This document shows positions 1-5,924 of a DNA stretch of 20,153 nucleotides, one piece after another. The stretch spans positions 1 to 20,153 of the forward strand of contig DASPHG010000039.1 of the NCBI GenBank assembly GCA_035629775.1, given 5' to 3'. This DNA comes from DASPHG01 sp035629775. GTDB taxonomy: Bacteria > Actinomycetota > Thermoleophilia > Solirubrobacterales > Thermoleophilaceae. Numbering within the stretch: the stretch's first letter is position 1; every line of letters begins with the position of its first letter. The notes under the pieces are model-generated. The model made no database searches and was not told where the DNA came from. It saw only the letters and a list, made by a program, of their open reading frames with translations. A program made the position numbers and the translations under genes.

Positions 1-188
1 GGCACGGCGTCCTCGAGGTTGCCGAGCAGGATGTCGACCTTCTTGGCGATGTCGGGCGCCTTGGCGACCATCTTCTCGTTGGAGAAGTCGAGGAAGTGGA
101 TCATCCGCGACGGCGTCACGGGGTTCTCGAGCGGCGGGTCGGGCGCGCCGATGGCAAGCGGCTTGAAGAAGGCTCGGGGGTTCTTCAC
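1..188 (-). CDS. HpcH/HpaI aldolase / CitE-like lyase, N-terminal part (malyl-CoA or methylmalyl-CoA lyase-like), cut by window edge
   Basis: Only the first 62 codons are inside the window, and the frame runs off the left edge still open. The residues include NLEDAVP, which resembles the Mg-binding DLED-type segment near the N-terminus of HpcH/HpaI and citrate lyase beta family enzymes, preceded by a helix rich in MVAKAPDIAKK. In the ethylmalonyl-CoA pathway this family supplies L-malyl-CoA/beta-methylmalyl-CoA lyase, which cleaves methylmalyl-CoA to glyoxylate and propionyl-CoA. The GTG at 188 is chosen because an in-frame stop lies at 239-237, no other start codon follows it, and a GGAG sits about 9 bases upstream. 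It is divergent from a MaoC-type hydratase, the expected partner for mesaconyl-CoA chemistry. Assignment to malyl-CoA lyase rather than another CitE-like lyase is inferred from this context. A -10-like TAGGTT lies at 239-234. Confidence 0.7.
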   Translation of the reverse strand, partial: MKNPRAFFKPLAIGAPDPPLENPVTPSRMIHFLDFSNEKMVAKAPDIAKKVDILLGNLEDAV

Positions 189-456
189 AGGGCGGCTCTC
201 CGGAGGTCGTCGGACGGCGTCGGTCGAGGACGGAACCTATCGAGTCGGCGCGGGGGCGGGCGGTTCGGGGGTGTGTTCGGGGCCGGTGCTCGCGGCGGTT
301 TGGTCGCGTGGAGGGTGGGGGTGTGTCGCATTGATCGCGTGGAGCGCGACGTATTCGACACACCCCCTGCGATCAACGCCCGGCGTCGAGCCGCCGCGGA
401 CGCGCACTCTGCGCCATGATGCGCGCCTCCGCGACGAATCGAAGGAGATCCCCCGG
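189..456. promoter_or_regulatory. Divergent regulatory region with nested inverted repeats
   Basis: This 268-base spacer separates the start codons of the CitE-like lyase and the MaoC-type hydratase. GGGGGTGTGTCG at 317-328 is perfectly inverted at 356-367 with 27 bases between. A third, direct copy of GGGGGTGTGT lies at 267-276. Inside and around the hairpin are TTGATCGC (331-338) inverted at 369-376, and TCGCG inverted around TGGAG (335-349). TGGTCGCGTGGAG near 301 and TGATCGCGTGGAG near 332 also form an imperfect direct repeat. The placement suits operator sites for a regulator controlling both genes; no regulator gene is next to it in the window. The operator role is inference. Confidence 0.45.
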
Positions 457-972
457 ATGAGCGACGGATTCACGACGGACCAGCGCGAGCGCGAGGCGTC
501 CGGAGCGCACCCCTACGGCCGTTACCTCGAGGAGTTCGAGGTCGGCGCGGTCTACAAGCACTGGCCGGCGAAGACCGTGACCGAGGCGGACGATCACCTC
601 TTCTGCCTGATCACGATGAACCATCACCCGCTGCACATCAACGACGTCTACGCGGCGGAGTCCCAGCAGGGGCAGAACGTGGTCGTGGGTCCGCTCGTCT
701 ACTCGCTCGCGCTCGGGATGAGCGTCGGGGACGTGTCGGGCAAGGCGATCGCGAACCTTGCGACCGAGGACCTCAAGCACCCGGCGCCGGTGTTCCACGG
801 GGACACGCTCTTCTGCGAGAGCGAGGTGCTCGAGGTAACGCCGTCACGCTCGAAGCCGGACCGGGGGGTCGTGAAGGTCCACACGCGCGTCTTCAAGCAG
901 GACAACACCCTGGTCGCCGAGTTCAAGCGCGCCGTGCTCGTCCCGCGGAAGAACCCGGGCTCCCCCGAATAG
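457..972 (+). CDS. MaoC-family hot-dog hydratase, mesaconyl-CoA hydratase-like
   Basis: A 171-residue single hot-dog-fold enoyl-CoA hydratase. The family signature runs from EEFEVGAVYKHW through KTVTEADDHLF (about 24-50), LITMNHHPLHIND (about 52-64, containing the family's active-site His), and PVFHGDTLFCESEVLEV (about 110-126). This form is typical of the MaoC proteins found beside crotonyl-CoA carboxylase/reductase and CitE-like lyases in actinobacteria. The probable reaction is hydration of mesaconyl-CoA to beta-methylmalyl-CoA in the ethylmalonyl-CoA pathway. Rhodobacter mesaconyl-CoA hydratase is about twice as long with two hot-dog domains, so this one would need to dimerise. ATG 457 is chosen for its strong GAAGGAGA at 441-448; the frame stays open far upstream, but that part is low-complexity and has no such site. 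Substrate specificity is inferred from context. Confidence 0.8.
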   Translation: MSDGFTTDQREREASGAHPYGRYLEEFEVGAVYKHWPAKTVTEADDHLFCLITMNHHPLHINDVYAAESQQGQNVVVGPLVYSLALGMSVGDVSGKAIANLATEDLKHPAPVFHGDTLFCESEVLEVTPSRSKPDRGVVKVHTRVFKQDNTLVAEFKRAVLVPRKNPGSPE

Positions 973-984
973 ACAAATAGCCGG

Positions 985-1013
985 TTTTGCCTGCTCGCCG
1001 CCGGTGATACGGT
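985..1013 (+). promoter_or_regulatory. Probable leaderless promoter of the coiled-coil gene at 1020
   Basis: TACGGT at 1008-1013 fits the actinobacterial -10 form TANNNT, and TTTTGC (985-990) or TTGCCT (987-992) is a possible -35 at 17 or 15 bases. The -10 ends six bases before ATG 1020, so transcription would begin at or next to the A of the start codon. No purine-rich ribosome site is present. Confidence 0.4.
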
Positions 1014-1019
1014 CCCGGG

Positions 1020-1784
1020 ATGGAGCGCTTCAACTTCGGCACCTTTGCCGGCGACGCGTCACAGCGCGTCCATTCGATCGTGTCCGCGGCCGAGTCTGAG
1101 GCCGCCGGGCTCTTGCGTGACGCGGAGCGCGAGGCGGAGTTGATTCGCCGGGACGCACAGGCGGAGGCCGACCGCATCATCGAGGACGCCCGTCGGAAGG
1201 CGGATGACCTCGTGGCCGAGCGCGCACAGCTGCTCGCCGATGTCAGCGACGGGATCGTCGAGCGCAGCGAGCTGCTCCTCGACCGGATCGACGCTGCGGG
1301 GCATGTCAAGCGGCAGTTCGACGAGCTGCTGAAGGGGATCGGCGAGACGGCCGAGGGAGTCGCACGGCAGGCGGGCCGGCGCCCGATGGCGCGCACCGCG
1401 CCGCGCGCGCCCGCAGCGCCTCAGCCGCGGCAGCCGACGGTTCGCATGCGAGCCGAGCCGCAGGCGGCACGCCCGGCGCCCGCCCCACAGACGCCCGACG
1501 ACGGCGGGCCGCGGATCGCGGAACCGCACATTGCCGAGCCGCGCGTCGCCCAGCCGCCGCCCCGCCCGCGCCCGGCGCCCGCGCCAGCCGCCACGCGCCG
1601 CCAGGAGGACACGGCCGACGCGCGCTTCGACGGCGCGCGGCTCGTAGCGCTTCAGATGGCCGTCGCGGGCTCGACCCGCGAGGAGGTTCACGCCGAGTTG
1701 CAGCGGGCCTTCAGGCTGTTGGACCCGTCGTCGATCCTCGACGACGTGTTCGGCGGGCCGCGCCGCGCGGGCGCGGCGAGCTAG
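1020..1784 (+). CDS. DivIVA-like coiled-coil protein with Pro/Ala-rich linker and conserved C-terminal helical domain
   Basis: A 254-residue protein of unproven function. Residues about 15-110 form a highly charged, Ala/Glu/Arg-rich coiled coil (AESEAAGLLRDAEREAEL and following heptads) similar to the C-terminal coils of DivIVA/Wag31-type polarity and cell-wall proteins. Residues about 118-200 are a Pro/Ala/Arg-rich, probably disordered linker with an IAEP-type repeat near 160-172. The last about 45 residues (RLVALQMAVAGSTREEV, then LLDPSSILDDVFG) form a short helical module that I recall at the ends of similar actinobacterial coiled-coil proteins. No signal peptide or membrane segment is visible. 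It is probably cytoplasmic or membrane-peripheral, with a possible role in cell shape or division; that role is inference. It converges with the PRC-barrel gene, and the two stop codons overlap in CTAG. Confidence 0.75.
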   Translation: MERFNFGTFAGDASQRVHSIVSAAESEAAGLLRDAEREAELIRRDAQAEADRIIEDARRKADDLVAERAQLLADVSDGIVERSELLLDRIDAAGHVKRQFDELLKGIGETAEGVARQAGRRPMARTAPRAPAAPQPRQPTVRMRAEPQAARPAPAPQTPDDGGPRIAEPHIAEPRVAQPPPRPRPAPAPAATRRQEDTADARFDGARLVALQMAVAGSTREEVHAELQRAFRLLDPSSILDDVFGGPRRAGAAS

Positions 1785-1791
1785 CTCGCCG
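1774..1791. repeat. Perfect 18-base palindrome spanning two overlapping convergent stop codons
   Basis: CGGCGAGCTAGCTCGCCG reads identically on both strands. The central CTAG holds the TAG stop of the coiled-coil gene and the TAG stop of the PRC-barrel gene, so both reading frames end GCG AGC TAG. There is no loop and no T-tract, so it is not a standard intrinsic terminator. It may act as a two-way transcription pause, a cruciform or a protein site. Confidence 0.6.
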
Positions 1792-2200
1792 AGCCGTAGA
1801 AGCCGGGGTTCTCGACCGGCGGCGGGCCGTTCACGCTGGCCGCGGTCAACGCGCCGTCCGGCATCTCCGCGACCACCACGCCGCGGGAGGAGATCACGCC
1901 GTAATGGGCGCAGAGCTCCGACTCGTACTCCTTCGTCACCGGCATCCCCGGCGAAACGTGGGCCGAGCGCCTGACGAGGTCCTTCTCGAACGGGACCCAC
2001 ACGTGACCGGTGCCGGCCACGGCGTCCTGCATCGGCACGAGCACATGCGCATCCGAGAAGCGGCCCATCTTCACGAGGAGCCAGCAGGGCTCGTCATCGG
2101 TGTTGTCGACGTACACGTCCACGACCGTGCCCACCCGGGCGCCGTAGACGTCGTCAACGCGATAGCCGGTCCAACCGAGGGCTTCTTGCAAATCGGACAT
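1781..2200 (-). CDS. PRC-barrel domain protein
   Basis: A 139-residue cytoplasmic protein. Residues about 10-85 read as a PRC-barrel, a small beta-barrel of RNA-processing and photosynthetic-reaction-centre type: WTGYRVDDVYGARVGTVVDV, then WLLVKMGRF, then HVLVPMQDAV and HVWVPFEKDLV. The C-terminal about 45 residues include a TKEYESELCAHYGV segment that I recall in actinobacterial stand-alone PRC proteins. These proteins often act in stress or membrane-surface contexts; no specific role can be given here. ATG 2200 is chosen because residue 1 onward (MSDLQEALGWTG) is where family similarity begins. No ribosome site precedes it, but CATCCT sits exactly six bases upstream (2212-2207), in keeping with a leaderless start. 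It follows the GGDEF/HD-GYP gene on the same strand by 76 bases. Confidence 0.75.
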   Translation of the reverse strand: MSDLQEALGWTGYRVDDVYGARVGTVVDVYVDNTDDEPCWLLVKMGRFSDAHVLVPMQDAVAGTGHVWVPFEKDLVRRSAHVSPGMPVTKEYESELCAHYGVISSRGVVVAEMPDGALTAASVNGPPPVENPGFYGSAS

Positions 2201-2276
2201 GGTTCGAGGATGAACCGGTCCGGGCGGAAGGGCCATCGGACATCCGTCCAGGGAGGACGGCGGGCGGCTGTGGCGG

Positions 2277-3476
2277 CTACGCGGTCTGCGCGGCGTCCGG
2301 CGCGGCAAGCGTACGGTCGCCGTAGAGACAGCCGAGGAGCGCCTCGACCACCTGCGGGTCGAACTGCTGGCCGGCGTTCTTCCGCAGCTCGCGCAGCGCG
2401 TCGCCGTGCGACATCGCCTGGCGGTACGGGCGGTCGCTCGTCATGGCGTGGTAGGCGTCGCAGGCGAGGATGATTCGGCTTCCGATCGGGATGGTGTCGC
2501 CGGTCAGTCCGTCCGGGTAGCCGCCGCCGTCGAAGCGCTCGTGCTCGTGGCGCACGATCCGCGCCACGCCGCCGAGACCGGGGATCGCGCGGAGGATGCG
2601 CTCACCGATGACCGGGTGCTCCTTCATGAGCGCCCACTCGTCGTCGTCGAGCGGCCCGTTCTTGTGAAGGATCGAGTCGGGGATGCCGACCTTGCCGATG
2701 TCATGGAGGAGAGCCGCCGTCTCGACGCGGCTCACCTCGTCGGGGTTGAGCGCCAGGGCCTTGGCAACGCGCACCGTGAGCTGGACGACCGCCTCGGAGT
2801 GGTCACCGGTGTAGCGGTCGCGCTCGAGCAGCGTGGTCGCGAGGCCGACGATGGCATCGCGGCGGGAATCTTCCTCGGGGCTCACGCCCTCGACGCCGCT
2901 CGTGACCACGGCGGCTCGGCCGCCGCCGTCGGCGCGGGCCTGGTCGAGGCCGCGGCGGGCGAGTGCCAGAAGCTCCTCGGCCTTCAGCGGCCGCTGCCAG
3001 GCTGCGATGCCGGCTGACGCCGACACGCAGCTGATCGGACCCGCGGCCGTGGCCTCGAGCTCCAGCAGGATCCGGTCCACGCACTGGCGCGCCCCGGCGG
3101 CGTCGGTGTCGGTGAGCAGAAGGACGAACTCGTCGCCCTGGGACCGCGCGACGAAGTCATTCGCGCGGGTCAGTTTGGTGACGACGCGCCCCGCGGCGCG
3201 GAGGATGGCGTCGCCGACGGCGAGCCCGTGCGAGACATTGAGCCCGCCGAAGCCGTCGATGTCGACGACCGCGATCGAAAGGGGGTGCCCGTGTCGGCGC
3301 GAACGGTCCAGTTCGGCCACGAGTCGCTGATGGAAGCGGCGAAGGTCGGGAAGGCCGGTCAGCGCGTCCTGGCCCGCGCGCAGCCCAAGCTCACGCTCGA
3401 GCTCGCCGAGCCGCTTGTGCGCGTCATTCAGCTGCTGCTCGAGCAGCTGTCGCTGCTGATCCCCGCTTCCAAACAC
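2277..3476 (-). CDS. GGDEF-variant plus HD-GYP protein (cyclic di-GMP phosphodiesterase-like)
   Basis: A 399-residue soluble signalling protein. A short coiled coil (about 5-35) leads into a GGDEF domain (about 36-195) whose signature reads SQGDEF (112-117), with FGGLNV where FKxxND is usual. A C-terminal HD-GYP domain (about 205-385) keeps the expected metal and catalytic residues: HDIGK (258-262), HPVIG (287-291), RHEHERFDGGGYP (309-321) and D340. HD-GYP enzymes hydrolyse cyclic di-GMP to GMP or pGpG. The altered GGDEF site may be catalytically poor and serve as a nucleotide sensor, which is inference. No membrane segment or sensory PAS/GAF/receiver domain is visible. GTG 3476 is the most upstream start available in this frame; no clear ribosome site precedes it. 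The PRC-barrel gene follows on the same strand. Confidence 0.87.
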   Translation of the reverse strand: MFGSGDQQRQLLEQQLNDAHKRLGELERELGLRAGQDALTGLPDLRRFHQRLVAELDRSRRHGHPLSIAVVDIDGFGGLNVSHGLAVGDAILRAAGRVVTKLTRANDFVARSQGDEFVLLLTDTDAAGARQCVDRILLELEATAAGPISCVSASAGIAAWQRPLKAEELLALARRGLDQARADGGGRAAVVTSGVEGVSPEEDSRRDAIVGLATTLLERDRYTGDHSEAVVQLTVRVAKALALNPDEVSRVETAALLHDIGKVGIPDSILHKNGPLDDDEWALMKEHPVIGERILRAIPGLGGVARIVRHEHERFDGGGYPDGLTGDTIPIGSRIILACDAYHAMTSDRPYRQAMSHGDALRELRKNAGQQFDPQVVEALLGCLYGDRTLAAPDAAQTA

Positions 3477-3542
3477 GGAAGTTCGATCGGCAACATGACC
3501 CCGATCCTCGACTTTTCGGGTGTCCGCCTGGACTCCCTGGGG

Positions 3543-3941
3543 TCAGTCGCTCCACCATCCGGGGCGCATCTCGGCATCGGCCGCCGGATCGTCGAGCTTC
3601 GGCGCGCCAAAGGCGACCACCTCGAGGCCCTCGGGGCCTGCCTCCCAGTTGCGCATGACCCCGGCGCCGATGCGGATCACGTCCCACTGCTTGACGTCGA
3701 TGATCTCGTCGTCCAGCTTGAGCCGCCCGCCGCCCGAGACCGCCACATAGACCTCCTCCTGCGCCTTGTGGAGGTGGCCGAACGGGACGCGGAAGTTCGG
3801 CGCGAAGCGCTCGTAGCCCAACCCGCCGTGCTCGAGCGCGAGGTCCTTGCTGGCGAAGCGCGCCTCCATGTCGGGAGCGAACCCGAATCCTGGCGCCGAG
3901 TCCTGCACGTCGGCTTTCAGATTGACCTTGGTGTAGCTCAT
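3543..3941 (-). CDS. Small cupin-domain protein
   Basis: A 132-residue single-domain cupin. The first cupin motif is intact: G55, H56, H58 and E62/E63 in PFGHLHKAQEEVY. In the second motif the usual Pro and His are replaced (GAGVMRNWEAGPEG, about 92-105), so the canonical fourth metal ligand is missing and metal binding may be weak or use other residues. The function of these stand-alone cupins is unknown; some bind small ligands or remove reactive compounds. ATG 3941 is chosen because MSYTKVNLK matches the usual start of this group. ATG 3959, six codons upstream, is also possible and would begin two bases after the stop of the preceding gene. Either way it is likely co-transcribed with the four-cysteine gene at 3962-4561. 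Confidence 0.78.
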   Translation of the reverse strand: MSYTKVNLKADVQDSAPGFGFAPDMEARFASKDLALEHGGLGYERFAPNFRVPFGHLHKAQEEVYVAVSGGGRLKLDDEIIDVKQWDVIRIGAGVMRNWEAGPEGLEVVAFGAPKLDDPAADAEMRPGWWSD

Positions 3942-3961
3942 GGGCGCATCTTCGTCCATTG

Positions 3962-4561
3962 CTAGTGGTCGTCGCCGCCGGTCACGGCCGGCGGGCGTGA
4001 CTCCTCGGCGAGCGAGGTGATCGCGAGCGCGCCCTGGGCGGAGACCTCGAGCACCTCGGCCGCCTCCTCCGAGGAGCGCGCGTACAGCTCGACGATCGTG
4101 TGGACCACGATCTGGTCGCCGTCGTGCTTGTGGAAGCGCACGTGGGTGAAGAACTCGCGTGTGCCGTGGTCGCCGAACGCCGCGTAGGCAAGCGCGTCGG
4201 CGGCGTCGGGCCCCTGGCAGTCGACGCCCTCGCCGTCCACGGCGACGGTGCAGGAGGCGACCCACGGGGTGCCGGCCACCATCCGCTCCCAACGATCCTC
4301 GATCGCCTCGACACGGCTGAACCGCTTGCCGTCCTCCTCGTACACCGCGAGGCTGAGGTGCGGCTGGTCGTGAAGGCAGTCGCGGCACTGGATGACCGCC
4401 TCCTGGAGCTCGTCATCGGGGTCGTAGGCCTCACCCGTCTGCGGGTCGACGCGGAGGACACCCTCGTAATGCAGCTCGACCTTCAGGTTCTGCGACCAGC
4501 AGCGGTAGCAGCGCAGCCAGGCTGAGGCGACTCCGGCCGAATCGGGGACTGACCCTTCCAT
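3962..4561 (-). CDS. Hypothetical protein with two CxxC pairs (zinc-ribbon-like N-terminus)
   Basis: A 199-residue protein I do not recognise. Two cysteine pairs, C18/C21 (RCYRCW) and C59/C62 (QCRDCL), about 38 residues apart, look like a four-cysteine zinc ribbon. The rest is acidic with beta-rich stretches (WVASCTVAVDGEGVDC; HDGDQIVVHTIVELYA) and ends in a His/Asp-containing tail. No signal peptide or membrane segment is present. The cupin begins within about 20 bases of its stop, so the two are probably one operon. ATG 4561 has no ribosome site, but CATAAT (4573-4568) lies six bases upstream, the geometry of a leaderless transcript. That box overlaps the -10 of the divergent lipoprotein gene. 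Confidence 0.65.
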   Translation of the reverse strand: MEGSVPDSAGVASAWLRCYRCWSQNLKVELHYEGVLRVDPQTGEAYDPDDELQEAVIQCRDCLHDQPHLSLAVYEEDGKRFSRVEAIEDRWERMVAGTPWVASCTVAVDGEGVDCQGPDAADALAYAAFGDHGTREFFTHVRFHKHDGDQIVVHTIVELYARSSEEAAEVLEVSAQGALAITSLAEESRPPAVTGGDDH

Positions 4562-4582
4562 GCCGTGATTATGCTCGCAGGG
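4562..4582. promoter_or_regulatory. Compact divergent promoter with overlapping -10 boxes
   Basis: Only 21 bases separate two divergent start codons. On the plus strand TATGCT (4570-4575) ends seven bases before ATG 4583. On the minus strand CATAAT (4573-4568) ends six bases before ATG 4561. The two boxes share ATTATG. Neither gene has a ribosome site. A CTGACC at 4549-4554 could serve as the plus-strand -35. Confidence 0.5.
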
Positions 4583-4993
4583 ATGAGAGCTGCGGGCGCA
4601 GCGGCGCTCTTTGCGCTCGTCGCGGCGCTCGGGGGCTGCGGCGGGGACGACGAGGACAACGGCCGCGACGCGGGCGGGCTGGCGCGAGAGGCATCGGCGG
4701 TTGTCGAGGACCTCGAGCGCGCGATCGCGGCGGGCGAGTTCGATCGGATCTGCGCGGAGCTGCTGTCGGCGGAGGTCCGCCGGCAGGCGGGCGGCGGCGA
4801 CTGCCCCAACATGCTCGCGCGCACGTCAGCGGGAGTCGAGCGGCCGCGAATCGAGATCCAGGAGATCCAGATCGAGGGTGCGACCGCGACTGTCGAGGTC
4901 GTGACGGTCGCGGAGGGCCAGGCGCGCGTGGAGGACACCATCCGGCTCGTCCGCGAGGCCGGGGCCTACCGGATCTCGTCGCTCAGCGGCTGA
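4583..4993 (+). CDS. Small lipoprotein, NTF2-like fold suspected
   Basis: A 136-residue predicted lipoprotein. The signal peptide MRAAGAAALFALVAA leads to a lipobox LGGC with C19 as the lipidated residue, followed by an acidic linker (GGDDEDNGRD). The mature part has an N-terminal helix (AVVEDLERAIAAGEFDRICAELL) and then beta strands with two further cysteines. This layout is common in NTF2-like/DUF4878-type exported proteins, but the fold is inferred. It would sit on the outer face of the membrane. ATG 4583 is preferred over an in-frame ATG at 4571 because it gives the usual Met-Arg n-region and follows a -10 box by seven bases. Its 3' end overlaps the convergent oxidoreductase gene by 11 bases. 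Confidence 0.72.
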   Translation: MRAAGAAALFALVAALGGCGGDDEDNGRDAGGLAREASAVVEDLERAIAAGEFDRICAELLSAEVRRQAGGGDCPNMLARTSAGVERPRIEIQEIQIEGATATVEVVTVAEGQARVEDTIRLVREAGAYRISSLSG

Positions 4994-5900
4994 CGGCGCG
5001 CAGGGTGGTCTCGAAGTCGGTCCGCGCGATCGGGCCGACCCCCGGCGAGGTCGCGCCGGCCTGGGCGTACCGGTCGATGCCCGCGCGCACGTCGTCCTCC
5101 GTCCCGATGCCGGCGAGCGTGTCGATGAACCCGTCCGCGTTCTCGATGTCGGGCTCGAAGCCGGCACGCTCGATCATCGCGCGGTAGAACGGCAGTGAGA
5201 AGTAGGGGACGAGGTCGCGCCGAAGCGTCTCGCGAGCCGCCTGTGGGTCGTCCGTGACCGCTGACGGCACCGCCGCCACGATGTCGAACCCCTCGAGCGG
5301 CTTGCCCGCCTTCTCGCGTCCCTTGGTGACCTCCGGCACGACGACGTCGCGGATGTAACCCGGCTCGCAGAGCCAGAGGATCACGCCGTCGGCGACCTCG
5401 CCCGCCAGCCGCAGCATGCCCGGGGAGAGCCCGGCGATGTAGATCGGGAGGTCGGCGCGCGCCTCGTAGCCCATGAAATGGAAACCGGTCGGCCACTTCT
5501 CGCCCGCGGGCGGGTCCTCGCCCCGGAGGATCGACCGCACGACGCCCAGGTACTCGCGCATCTCGCGCAGGGGCTTGTCGATCGACTGCCCGTACCAGCC
5601 CTCGACCACCGGCCGGTGCGAGACCCCGAGCCCCAGCACCATGCGGCCGCCCGAGTACTCGTCGATGGTCGCGGCCGTCTGCGCCGTGGCGACCGGCGTG
5701 CGCGCGTAGATCGGTGTGACGCCGGTACCGAGCCGGATCCGCTCCGTGGCCGCCGCGTATGCCGTCAGCACGGTGAACGGGTCGCGCGCGGCGATGTGGG
5801 TCACGAAGACGGCCTCGTATCCGAGCGATTCGGCCAGCTTCACGCGCTCGATGGCCGTTCCGAGCTCGCGCCCGACGGAGACGAAGCAACTGAGGCCCAC
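4983..5900 (-). CDS. LLM-class (luciferase-like) F420-dependent oxidoreductase
   Basis: A 305-residue TIM-barrel oxidoreductase of the luciferase-like monooxygenase family, in the branch that in actinobacteria usually uses coenzyme F420 rather than FMN. Characteristic segments are AIERVKLAESLGYEAVFVTH, AAATERIRLGTGVTPIYART, GRMVLGLGVSH and LPIYIAGLSPGMLRLAGEVA, all in the expected order, and the length is normal for the family. The substrate cannot be read from sequence. GTG 5900 is chosen because similarity begins there (GLSCFVSVGREL). No ribosome site is present, but TATGCT (5914-5909) ends eight bases upstream, suggesting a leaderless mRNA. It is divergent from the MobA-like gene over about 21-24 bases. 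F420 use is inferred from family resemblance. Confidence 0.85.
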   Translation of the reverse strand: MGLSCFVSVGRELGTAIERVKLAESLGYEAVFVTHIAARDPFTVLTAYAAATERIRLGTGVTPIYARTPVATAQTAATIDEYSGGRMVLGLGVSHRPVVEGWYGQSIDKPLREMREYLGVVRSILRGEDPPAGEKWPTGFHFMGYEARADLPIYIAGLSPGMLRLAGEVADGVILWLCEPGYIRDVVVPEVTKGREKAGKPLEGFDIVAAVPSAVTDDPQAARETLRRDLVPYFSLPFYRAMIERAGFEPDIENADGFIDTLAGIGTEDDVRAGIDRYAQAGATSPGVGPIARTDFETTLRAVSR

Positions 5901-5924
5901 GGCGTGGCAGCATAAACGCGCGTG
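5901..5924. promoter_or_regulatory. Compact divergent promoter with overlapping -10 boxes
   Basis: Minus strand: TATGCT (5914-5909), eight bases before GTG 5900. Plus strand: CATAAA (5911-5916), eight bases before ATG 5925 or five before GTG 5922. The boxes overlap on one A/T core, as at 4562-4582. Neither gene has a recognisable ribosome site. Confidence 0.45.

Noticed and set aside
189..456. The nested inverted repeats as a CRISPR array, attachment site or mobile element end
   Set aside because: There are no regular spacers, integrase, transposase or target duplications. A regulatory role in a divergent spacer is the simpler reading.
1059..2000. Open frame on the minus strand across the coiled-coil gene (313 codons)
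   Set aside because: Arg/Gly/Leu-rich shadow that spans two real genes in another frame and has no recognisable domain or start signal.
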